Below, piece by piece: positions 7,474 to 13,896 of a DNA stretch of 33,945 bases. The stretch's first letter is position 1. Each line of letters starts with the position of its first letter. This stretch comes from an uncultured Clostridia bacterium (GTDB lineage Bacteria > Bacillota > Clostridia > TANB77 > CAG-508). The translations under genes were made by a program, and so were the position numbers. The stretch is taken from positions 1 to 33,945 of the forward strand of contig CAKPKP010000015.1 of assembly GCA_934167495.1 (NCBI GenBank). Reading direction: 5' to 3'. A model generated the notes under the pieces. That model saw only the letters and a program-made list of their open reading frames with translations, searched no databases and was not told the origin of the DNA.

Positions 7474-8523
7474 ATGATAGATATATATGAATTAATAAAT
7501 TCAAAAGCAATTAGTGAATACTGTCGAAAAATAGAACATAAATTTAATACAGAAGAATTAGCAGTTTTAATTTATAGAAATAAAAGAATGAATATAGACA
7601 AAAAGATAAATGCATATGAAGAATTAATAAAAGATTATCCAGATATGGAAGTAATAGAAAGAATAAATTGCAAACATTATGATAGTGTAAAAGTAATGAT
7701 AAAAGAAGAAATAAAAAGAATTAAAGAATTAAAAGAAAAACTAGAGAAAGAAGAACAAGATGTAATTTATACATATAATTACTGGTGTAATTGTGTAGAT
7801 AATAAGATTACAACTGGTAAAGACGAATATAGAGATGTTTATAAAACATTTAAGGAAGTAAAAAAAGAGATAGATAAGGAATTAAAAGAGGATGAAGAAC
7901 AAGAAATTATTAGTTTTTTAATTAGAAAGAGAGAATTTTCAAAAGACAGTAAATATAATATTGTGGCACAATATAAACTTAATAAAGATAGAAAATTGGA
8001 AATGGTAAATATATATGACTTCAAAAATGACTGGTTAGATATTGATGGTATTTGTTTAAATATACCAACACCATTTAAAAGAGGAGATTTATTACTTGCT
8101 ACATCTCAAACACCTTTTGGACATGGATTTGTTATAGATTATAAAAAATTTCCATTTGTATTAGATCACCTAATAACTTGGAATGATAAGTTTCAAGATA
8201 GGTTAAGTAGAGGAAATTTTGATTGCTCTGATATGCAAGGTCCAGGTTATATAATAAATGACAATAACGAACTTCTTTGGGACAATATTTATGATTATGA
8301 TAGTTGGGAATATTTTGATGGAAATTTAAAAGGTATAGATAGACTGTTAAAATCAGTTAGTAGTTTGTTAAAAGACAAAATAGATATTACATTATTTATA
8401 AATGCTTATGATAAAATAAAACAAGAATATCATAGTTCGTTTTGTTGGTTTACTGACGAGGGATTAGAATTATGTGGTTTTAGTGAAAAGGAAATATTAA
8501 AAATTAGAGAAAATGAAAGATGA
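7474..8523 (+). CDS. Unrecognised 349-aa protein of operon 2
   Basis: ATG with AAGGG upstream, thirteen bases after the previous gene. The N-terminal ~110 residues are helical and highly charged, including a coiled-coil-like run (about 70-95) with repeated Lys-Glu. The C-terminal part is distinctive: a segment with ICLNIPTPFKRGDLLLAT, then TPFGHGFVIDY, then an Asp/Trp-rich stretch (LLWDNIYDYDSWEYFDG), and a final WFTDEGLELCGFSEKEI. I cannot assign a family, but the conserved-looking Gly, His, Trp and Asp residues suggest a binding or enzymatic domain. It is probably cytoplasmic and part of the ATPase operon. Confidence 0.75.
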   Translation: MIDIYELINSKAISEYCRKIEHKFNTEELAVLIYRNKRMNIDKKINAYEELIKDYPDMEVIERINCKHYDSVKVMIKEEIKRIKELKEKLEKEEQDVIYTYNYWCNCVDNKITTGKDEYRDVYKTFKEVKKEIDKELKEDEEQEIISFLIRKREFSKDSKYNIVAQYKLNKDRKLEMVNIYDFKNDWLDIDGICLNIPTPFKRGDLLLATSQTPFGHGFVIDYKKFPFVLDHLITWNDKFQDRLSRGNFDCSDMQGPGYIINDNNELLWDNIYDYDSWEYFDGNLKGIDRLLKSVSSLLKDKIDITLFINAYDKIKQEYHSSFCWFTDEGLELCGFSEKEILKIRENER

Positions 8524-8570
8524 TAAGTAAAGTTAAGATTACAGTAATATAAAGAAGGAGAGAAATTACA

Positions 8571-9008
8571 ATGGAAATAAAAGAAATTAGTGATGTAAAT
8601 AAAATTTTAACGGAAACCTCAAACATAGATGATAGTATAAAAAAAGCAGATAAAAAAGAAATGGTTATATTAAATTTAAAGGATTATACAGAAGATGTAG
8701 CCTTGGATGTTACTTCTAATGTGTTACAAAAAGTAAATAATCCTATTGCAATTTTTAGTTCAAGGGTTAATAAAAAACGAATTATAAATAAAATTTTATC
8801 TAGTAATTTAAATATTGATTATAATAAAATAGAAAGTGGACAAATAAATAGTGAAGAATGGGATAGAATTAAAGGAATAATAAAAACGTTTTCAGAAAAA
8901 GAAATTTATATGGATGATACAATAAAAAATGGTGTGCAAGAAATTATTGCCAAAAGTAGAGAGCTAAAAGAAAAGAAAGATATAAGAATTATAATATTGA
9001 TGAATTGA
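8571..9008 (+). CDS. DnaB-helicase RecA-fold look-alike lacking Walker A and Walker B
   Basis: 145 residues, ATG with AAGGAGAG seven bases upstream. From residue ~31 it follows the order of the C-terminal RecA domain of replicative helicase DnaB: a strand MVILNL, then the P-loop position, then NPIAIFSSRVNKKRII (DnaB: VAIFSLEMS...), a segment IESGQINSEEWDRI (DnaB: LRTGxLTxEDW), IYMDDT (DnaB: IYIDDT) and IIAKSRELK (DnaB: IRAKCRRLK). The P-loop GKT is replaced by TED (about residues 40-42), the catalytic Glu of SLEM by Arg, and the protein stops at the strand where Walker B would lie. It cannot be an ATPase. I infer a structural mimic, decoy or sensor related to the replicative helicase. It ends the operon, before a terminator at 9033. 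Confidence 0.7.
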   Translation: MEIKEISDVNKILTETSNIDDSIKKADKKEMVILNLKDYTEDVALDVTSNVLQKVNNPIAIFSSRVNKKRIINKILSSNLNIDYNKIESGQINSEEWDRIKGIIKTFSEKEIYMDDTIKNGVQEIIAKSRELKEKKDIRIIILMN

Positions 9009-9016
9009 GGATAGCA

Positions 9017-9254
9017 ACAACTTACAAGTTGTAAAAGAAATGTTAGAAATTAGCATTTCTTTTTATATAATAGGAAATTCCTCAAAATTTCCTATTATAT
9101 AAATACTTTGTACAGAAATTTGCTATATGCAAATTTCGCACACGAACAAAGACGCGGACTTCAAAATGTTTTAATAAGTACAAAAGTTATTAATGTCCGC
9201 TTTTGTTCTTTACTCTTAAAGTTAATGAAAATCCACGGGTAGAACCCGTGGATT
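9017..9254. repeat. Cluster of six inverted repeats
   Basis: Within 240 bases lie ACAACTT/AAGTTGT (9017-9032), the terminator stem (9033-9063), an 18-bp perfect palindrome with 6-base spacer (9062-9079/9086-9103), GAAATTTGC/GCAAATTTC (9115-9137), and a compound stem of 7, 6 and 7 bp (9144-9150/9202-9208, 9154-9159/9195-9200, 9171-9177/9187-9193). Last is AATCCACGGGT/ACCCGTGGATT (9230-9254). Parts are clearly GC-richer than the surroundings. No ORF is present. It could be a structured RNA, a non-autonomous IS200/IS605-like (palindrome-associated) element, or simply the end of a mobile island. Confidence 0.7.
9033..9065 (+). terminator. Terminator of operon 2
   Basis: AAAAGAAATG (9033-9042) pairs with CATTTCTTTT (9054-9063), extended inward by three pairs including a G-T, around a 5-base loop. 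The right arm ends in a T-run. It starts 25 bases after the DnaB-like gene. Confidence 0.7.
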
Positions 9255-9260
9255 GTTTTT
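9230..9260 (+). terminator. Strong hairpin plus T-run
   Basis: AATCCACGGGT and ACCCGTGGATT form a perfect 11-bp stem with a 3-base loop, followed by GTTTTT. It reads as a terminator on the plus strand; on the minus strand it lies 15 bases past the stop of the 60-aa gene and could end that transcript as well, though with a weaker T-run. Confidence 0.75.
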
Positions 9261-9274
9261 AACATCTACAAAGA

Positions 9275-9457
9275 CTAATCGTCTCTGCGCTTGTAAACGG
9301 TATATGTTTTATTACCGTTTTCATCTTTTTTTTCCTTTATTTTTGCAACTGGCTTGTAAGGGAATAAACATTGAACAAAAGACAACGTTATTATAAGAAC
9401 TGGCCAGAATGGGGATACGTCCAAGAGTTCCAAAAAATATTTTGCTCCATCGAACAT
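9275..9457 (-). CDS. Small membrane protein (60 aa), unrecognised
   Basis: The start chosen is the ATG at 9457, with AAAGGGTG eight bases upstream on the minus strand; a TTG six codons earlier would include that ribosome site in the coding sequence. One hydrophobic segment (about residues 11-30, with FWPVLIITLSFVQCLF) is followed by a Lys-rich, charged tail ending KRRDD. Base composition is less AT-rich than its neighbours. Its promoter is perfect sigma-A consensus. The single-span plus basic-tail layout is shared by many small phage, plasmid and type I toxin proteins, but no family match is evident to me. Confidence 0.6.
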   Translation of the reverse strand: MFDGAKYFLELLDVSPFWPVLIITLSFVQCLFPYKPVAKIKEKKDENGNKTYTVYKRRDD

Positions 9458-9490
9458 AAAAGTACACCCTTTCAAAATAAAGATATGTTT

Positions 9491-9519
9491 ATTATACCAC
9501 TTTTGCCATATTATGTCAA
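9491..9519 (-). promoter_or_regulatory. Consensus sigma-A promoter of the 60-aa gene
   Basis: On the minus strand TTGACA (9519-9514), a 17-bp spacer and TATAAT (9496-9491): both boxes and the spacing are ideal. A perfect 12-bp palindrome GGCTTTAAAGCC (9526-9537) sits just upstream of the -35 and may be an operator. Confidence 0.85.
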
Positions 9520-9657
9520 TTTAACGGCTTTAAAGCCTGTGATTAGTTTGTGATAATGTTATCCTATAAGATAGCAAAATTATTTTATACAAATGTTACC
9601 CTAAAGATGTTAATTATGTAGAATTTCATTATGAAAAAGAAAGATTTAAAAATTAAC

Positions 9658-10191
9658 TTATATAGCAACAGATAAATTTTGAGAATTTTTATTTTTGATT
9701 TTATAGTTTTCATAACAATTCATAGCTTTGCTTAAACTTTCTTTATAAGCTTTAGAATTTACTTTAAACTTCATTTTGCAAAAAGCTTGAATTAAAGTTG
9801 TATTTATGATTTCGCGATTATATTGAACTATATCTGGATTAATAATAAGACAATTTTTATTTACAACTTTATAATAACAATTTTTAAGTCTTTCTATGTT
9901 GTAATCTTCTGGTGCAAATTTTACGATATGTCTTACTAATTCTAAAGAATATTCTAATTCTTTAGGAGCAATTTCAGAATATAATTTTTTAATTGTTTGA
10001 TTTACAATTTCTAAGTTATCCATGTTTTTATATTTTTTAGGTAAAATTAGTTCAAAATCGTTGTCTTTTTTGATTAGCTCTACTACTTTTGAAGCAGAGT
10101 ATTTTATATTTAATTTATAACTATTACCAAGTACACTTATAGTTAAATAAGATTTAGATATAAATTTTTTCTCGAAATTTAATATGTTCAT
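9658..10191 (-). CDS. YgjP/DUF45-like protein apparently lacking the metal site
   Basis: 177 residues from the ATG at 10191, with a perfect AGGAGG six bases upstream; a TTG further up is inside the leader. The order of segments recalls the YgjP/WLM (DUF45) metallopeptidase-like family: an early strand pair with YKLNIKYSASKVVELI, a middle helix with ELEYSLELVRHIV, then CYYKVVNKNCLIINPDIVQY (where the family has WGSC and an NLN-type strand), and TTLIQAFCKMKF followed by VNSKAY. The family has HELCH and NHS in those last two places. If the match is right, all His ligands are gone, so it would be a non-catalytic homologue. It is divergent to the DUF4321 gene and has its own promoter. Confidence 0.55.
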   Translation of the reverse strand: MNILNFEKKFISKSYLTISVLGNSYKLNIKYSASKVVELIKKDNDFELILPKKYKNMDNLEIVNQTIKKLYSEIAPKELEYSLELVRHIVKFAPEDYNIERLKNCYYKVVNKNCLIINPDIVQYNREIINTTLIQAFCKMKFKVNSKAYKESLSKAMNCYENYKIKNKNSQNLSVAI

Positions 10192-10242
10192 AAAATACCT
10201 CCTACACAATAAAAAAGAATAACTGTTCGCTAAACTAAAAAT

Positions 10243-10271
10243 ATTTTACAACTAAAAAAAATCAATGTCAA
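10243..10271 (-). promoter_or_regulatory. Sigma-A promoter of the YgjP-like gene
   Basis: On the minus strand TTGACA (10271-10266), 17-bp spacer, TAAAAT (10248-10243), about 50 bases before the ATG at 10191. Confidence 0.8.
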
Positions 10272-10319
10272 TAGGTTTAAAAAAAATAATAATATAATGT
10301 AAAAAAGTTTAAATTTCAC

Positions 10320-10348
10320 TTGAAAAAAACACAAGCACAATATATAAT
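10320..10348 (+). promoter_or_regulatory. Sigma-A promoter of the DUF4321-radC-mre cluster
   Basis: TTGAAA (10320-10325), 17-bp spacer, TATAAT (10343-10348), divergent from the promoter at 10243-10271. It is followed 48 bases later by the DUF4321 start. Confidence 0.85.
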
Positions 10349-10396
10349 AGTAAATCATATGAAATTCAAAAATCCGTAAGGAATGGAGGAACAAAA

Positions 10397-10654
10397 ATGG
10401 CAACAAAAGAAAAAAACTTTTGGATATTACTTGTATTCTTATTATCAGGTTTAGTAATAGGAGGATTGTTAGGGGAACTAGCATCAAGAGTTAGTTGGTT
10501 ATGGTGGCTTGCATATGGACAAGAATTCGGATTATCAGAACCACTATCACTAGATTTAAGTGTCTTAAAAATAACATTTGGATGTATGATAAGAATAAAT
10601 ATATCAAGTATTATAGGAATGGTATTAGCTATATTCATATATAGAAAAGTATAA
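10397..10654 (+). CDS. DUF4321-family small membrane protein
   Basis: 85 residues, ATG with GGAGG eight bases upstream. Two hydrophobic segments (about 8-28 with ILLVFLLSGLVIGGLLGEL, and about 62-82 with ISSIIGMVLAIFIY) flank a Trp-containing loop (VSWLWWLAYGQEFGL) and the segment LDLSVLKITFG. This pattern and its place just ahead of radC-mreBCD are typical of DUF4321 proteins of Clostridia. Function is unknown; the location in the membrane next to shape genes suggests a link with envelope growth, unproven. Confidence 0.85.
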   Translation: MATKEKNFWILLVFLLSGLVIGGLLGELASRVSWLWWLAYGQEFGLSEPLSLDLSVLKITFGCMIRINISSIIGMVLAIFIYRKV

Positions 10655-10711
10655 ATAAAATAGAAATATTTGGGGGTAATTTATTAAAGAAAGGATATAA
10701 TATTTATAACT

Positions 10712-11371
10712 ATGAAAATGAAAGAACTCCCAATGTCAGAAAGACCATACGAAAAATTAGAAATGTATGGTGAGCAAGCATTATCAAATGCAGAGCTATT
10801 AGCAATAATAATAAAAACAGGAACAAAAGAGAATACATCTATAGAATTAGCACAAAAGGTTTTAAACTTAAATAATAGTAAAGAAAATAGCTTAAGATTC
10901 CTGCAAAATGTGTCTATAGAAGAATTAACAAACATAAAAGGAATTGGAAAAGTAAAAGCATTGCAAATAAAGGCAATAGCAGAGCTTACAAAAAGAATGT
11001 CAATGCCAATAAACTTTAAAAATATAAAAATTAAAATGCCACAAGATGTAGCAAATATTTTAATGGAAGAATTAAAATATGAAAAAAGAGAAATAGTAAA
11101 AGTTATTATATTAAATATAAAAAATATAGTACTAAAAATAGTAAATATAACTGTTGGAAGTACAAACTTTGCAGTATTAGAACCTAAAGATGTACTTATA
11201 GAGGCGATAAAAATGCAAGCACCAAAGATAATATTAGTTCATAATCATCCAAGCGGAAATGCAACTCCAAGCAAAGAAGATTTTGAAATAACGAAAAAAA
11301 TATATCAATGTGCAAAACTGATGGGAATAGAATTGTTAGACCATATAGTTATAGGCGAGCGGTACATATGA
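10712..11371 (+). CDS. radC: RadC family JAB1/MPN protein, frameshifted at the extreme 3' end
   Basis: 219 residues as read. An N-terminal helix-hairpin-helix (about 68-95, TNIKGIGKVKALQIKAIAEL) precedes a JAB1/MPN domain with Glu127 and the motif HNHPSGN...D (His177, His179, Asp190), so the metal site is intact. RadC was once thought a repair protein but its true role is unsettled. The C-terminus ends abruptly as DHIVIGERYI. Deleting one base near 11359 gives IGDGTYESIMAKIN with a stop at 11394-11396, the ending expected of the family (227 aa). So a one-base insertion, real or an assembly error, has trimmed the tail. The ribosome site is poor: AAAGGA lies about 16 bases from the ATG. Confidence 0.92.
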   Translation: MKMKELPMSERPYEKLEMYGEQALSNAELLAIIIKTGTKENTSIELAQKVLNLNNSKENSLRFLQNVSIEELTNIKGIGKVKALQIKAIAELTKRMSMPINFKNIKIKMPQDVANILMEELKYEKREIVKVIILNIKNIVLKIVNITVGSTNFAVLEPKDVLIEAIKMQAPKIILVHNHPSGNATPSKEDFEITKKIYQCAKLMGIELLDHIVIGERYI

Positions 11372-11404
11372 AAGTATAATGGCAAAAATAAATTAACAAT
11401 AAAG

Positions 11405-11433
11405 TTCCAAAAGAAATGCAAGCATTGTAAAAT
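11405..11433 (+). promoter_or_regulatory. Possible promoter ahead of mreB
   Basis: TTCCAA, 17-bp spacer, TAAAAT (11428-11433), 28 bases before the mreB ATG. The -35 matches only half the consensus, so this is tentative. Confidence 0.3.
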
Positions 11434-11461
11434 TCATTACAAAAAGATAGGAGATTTTAAA

Positions 11462-12493
11462 ATGAAATTTTTTGATTTTACACGCAAAGACATAGGAATA
11501 GATTTGGGAACTGCAAATATTTTGGTTTCACTAAAAGGAAAAGGTGTAATATTAAATGAGCCATCTGTTGTAGCAATAGATAGACAAACAGGAGAAATAT
11601 TAGCAACAGGTTTTGAGGCAAAAGAAATGCTAGGAAGAACACCAGATAAAATAAAAGCAGTAAGGCCTTTAAAAGACGGTGTAATAGCAGATTTTACAGC
11701 AACAGAATTAATGCTTAAAAATTTAATAAAAAAAGTAAGTAAAAGACACAATATAAGAGCTCCAAGAGTTGTAGTAGGAGTCCCTTCAGGAATTACAGAG
11801 GTAGAAGAAAGAGCGGTAGAAGAAGCTGTTTTACAAGCTGGAGTTAGAGACGTATATTTAATGGATGAACCTATGGCGGCAGCAATAGGAGCAGGCATAG
11901 ATGTAGCAGAACCAGCTGGAAATATAATTGTAGATATAGGCGGAGGCACAACAGAAGTAGCAGTTATATCATTAGGAGGAATAGTAGTAAGCCATTCCCT
12001 AAGAGTAGCTGGTGATGAATTAGATGAAGATATAGTTAACTATATAAAAAGAAAGTTAAATATGGCAATTGGAGAAACTACAGCAGAACAATTAAAAATG
12101 GAAATAGGTTGTGCATTACCACTTATGACAGAAGAAATGATGGAAGTTAGAGGAAGAGATTTAACAACAGGACTTCCAAGAAACGAAATGATAACATCAA
12201 AACAAATGGAAGAAGCAATGAGTGCATCAATACAAAGTATAGTTGACATTATAAAAATAACACTAGAAAAAACACCACCAGAATTAGCAGCAGATATAGC
12301 TCAAAACGGAATTATGCTTGCAGGTGGAGGAGCTTTAATAAAAAATCTAGATAAATTAATAAATTTAAAAACAGATATGCCAGTATACATAGCACCAGAT
12401 CCATTAGAATGTGTTGTAAAAGGAACAGAAAAAACATTAGAAGATTTAGAAAGATTAAAAACCGTATTAATTAATGCAAGAAAAAGAAGATAA
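11462..12493 (+). CDS. mreB: Rod shape-determining protein MreB
   Basis: 343 residues, of normal length, ATG with AGGAG upstream. The actin/Hsp70 ATPase motifs are intact: IGIDLGTANILV (phosphate 1), VVVGVPSGITEVEERAV, LMDEPMAAAIGAG, IIVDIGGGTTEVAVIS (phosphate 2) and IMLAGGGALI (adenosine site). The N-terminal FDF may act in membrane binding. MreB forms membrane-bound filaments that guide lateral wall synthesis together with MreC, MreD, RodA and PBP2, of which MreC, MreD and PBP2 follow here in the usual order. Confidence 0.98.
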   Translation: MKFFDFTRKDIGIDLGTANILVSLKGKGVILNEPSVVAIDRQTGEILATGFEAKEMLGRTPDKIKAVRPLKDGVIADFTATELMLKNLIKKVSKRHNIRAPRVVVGVPSGITEVEERAVEEAVLQAGVRDVYLMDEPMAAAIGAGIDVAEPAGNIIVDIGGGTTEVAVISLGGIVVSHSLRVAGDELDEDIVNYIKRKLNMAIGETTAEQLKMEIGCALPLMTEEMMEVRGRDLTTGLPRNEMITSKQMEEAMSASIQSIVDIIKITLEKTPPELAADIAQNGIMLAGGGALIKNLDKLINLKTDMPVYIAPDPLECVVKGTEKTLEDLERLKTVLINARKRR

Positions 12494-12513
12494 AAAAAGA
12501 AAGGAAAAAATGT

Positions 12514-13329
12514 ATGTATAGAAACAAGCAATCAGGTAGATTAGGAATAATTATAACAATAATAATACTAATATTATTAATAATTCTAACAAATGTAAAT
12601 ATAGAAAAACTTTCATATGCTGAAAGCTTAGTAAGTTCAATAGTTATGCCTGTTCAAAATGGACTAACATACATGAAAAATAAAATTCAAGGTAATAATG
12701 CGTTTTTTACAGATATAAACAACATAAAAGAAGAAAATCAAAAATTGAAACAAGAAAATAGTGAACTTGAAGTAAAATTAAGAGAACTAGAAAGTGTAAA
12801 AGCAGAAAATGCAACATTACAAGAATATTTTAATTTAGCTAAAAAATATTCAGAATATACAACAATACCAGCATACGTTATAAACAGAGATGTAAGTAAT
12901 TATAGCAGTAATGTAGTAATAAACGTAGGTTCAGAAGACGGAGTAGAACCAAATATGACAGTAATATCAGATAAAGGTTTAGTAGGTCATATTATTTCAG
13001 TTACTAAAAATACTGCAAAAGTTCAAGTAATAGTAGATGCAGCAAGCACAGTAAGTGCAACAATAAGTACATCAAATGAAAGTATAGTATGTAAAGGAAC
13101 AATAGACAATAATAAAATATTAAGAGCAACATATATCCCAACCGAAGCAGAGCTAATATTGGGAGATTCAATAGTAACATCTGGAATGGGTGGAATATAT
13201 CCTAAAGGAATTCATATAGGAACTATAAAAGAGATAGTAACAACAAGAAATACAATGGATAGATATGCTATAATAGAGCCAGCCGTAGACTTTTCTAAAA
13301 CATATACAGTATTGGTTATAAAAAAATAG
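12514..13329 (+). CDS. mreC: Rod shape-determining protein MreC
   Basis: 271 residues. The ATG at 12514 follows AAAGGAAA; an ATG four bases earlier runs into a stop after three codons. One N-terminal membrane segment (about 10-28), a coiled coil (about 65-100, KEENQKLKQENSELEVKLRE), and the beta-rich extracytoplasmic domain with VGSEDGVEPNMTVIS and GLVGHIISVTKNTAKVQVI, ending in a KTYTVLVIKK strand. It links MreB, MreD and PBP2 across the membrane. Confidence 0.97.
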   Translation: MYRNKQSGRLGIIITIIILILLIILTNVNIEKLSYAESLVSSIVMPVQNGLTYMKNKIQGNNAFFTDINNIKEENQKLKQENSELEVKLRELESVKAENATLQEYFNLAKKYSEYTTIPAYVINRDVSNYSSNVVINVGSEDGVEPNMTVISDKGLVGHIISVTKNTAKVQVIVDAASTVSATISTSNESIVCKGTIDNNKILRATYIPTEAELILGDSIVTSGMGGIYPKGIHIGTIKEIVTTRNTMDRYAIIEPAVDFSKTYTVLVIKK

Positions 13330-13344
13330 AAAGGGAAAAATAAA

Positions 13345-13878
13345 TTGAAAAAAGTACTTATAACTATAATTTTAATAATTGCATTTCTTTTTATATACTT
13401 TTTGCAAGCAAATTTTTTTAGTTTTGCAACAATAGCAGGAGTAAAACCAAACTTATTTGTAGTATTTGTGCTATTTATAGGTTTATTTACAACTGGTACA
13501 TATGGAATTGTAGCAGGAATATTATGCGGTTTATTTTTAGATGCATTGCATGGAAATGTAATAGGAATTACAGCTGTTATGCTATGCATAGTAGGATTTT
13601 TGGGAGGATACTTTGATAAAAACTTCTCAAAAGAAAATAGAATAACAATAATGTTAATGGTTGTAGGAAGTACAATAATATACGAAGTTGGAAGCTATTT
13701 TTTAGATATAATAATATTAAAATACGATTTAGAATTAATGATATTCATAAGAAAATTACTAATAGAAGTGTTATATAACACATTATTAGTAGTTATAATA
13801 TATCCATTAATGCAAAAAGCAGGGTATAGCATAGAGCAGAATTTTAAAAGAAATAATATATTAACAAGATACTTTTAA
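13345..13878 (+). CDS. mreD: Rod shape-determining protein MreD
   Basis: 177 residues from a TTG start with AAAGGGAA upstream. Five or so hydrophobic segments and the typical MreD stretches FVLFIGLFTTGTYGIVAGIL and FLDALHGNVIGITA are present. It is an integral membrane partner of MreC, placed as usual between mreC and the PBP2 gene. Confidence 0.94.
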   Translation: MKKVLITIILIIAFLFIYFLQANFFSFATIAGVKPNLFVVFVLFIGLFTTGTYGIVAGILCGLFLDALHGNVIGITAVMLCIVGFLGGYFDKNFSKENRITIMLMVVGSTIIYEVGSYFLDIIILKYDLELMIFIRKLLIEVLYNTLLVVIIYPLMQKAGYSIEQNFKRNNILTRYF

Positions 13879-13896
13879 ATAAAAAGAAGGTGAATA

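Noticed and set aside
9062..9103. CRISPR-like repeat pair
   Set aside because: It is a single inverted repeat, not a set of direct repeats with spacers; no cas genes are present.
9144..9254. tRNA or riboswitch
   Set aside because: Stem lengths and spacing do not form a cloverleaf, and the structure is at a 3' end rather than in a leader.
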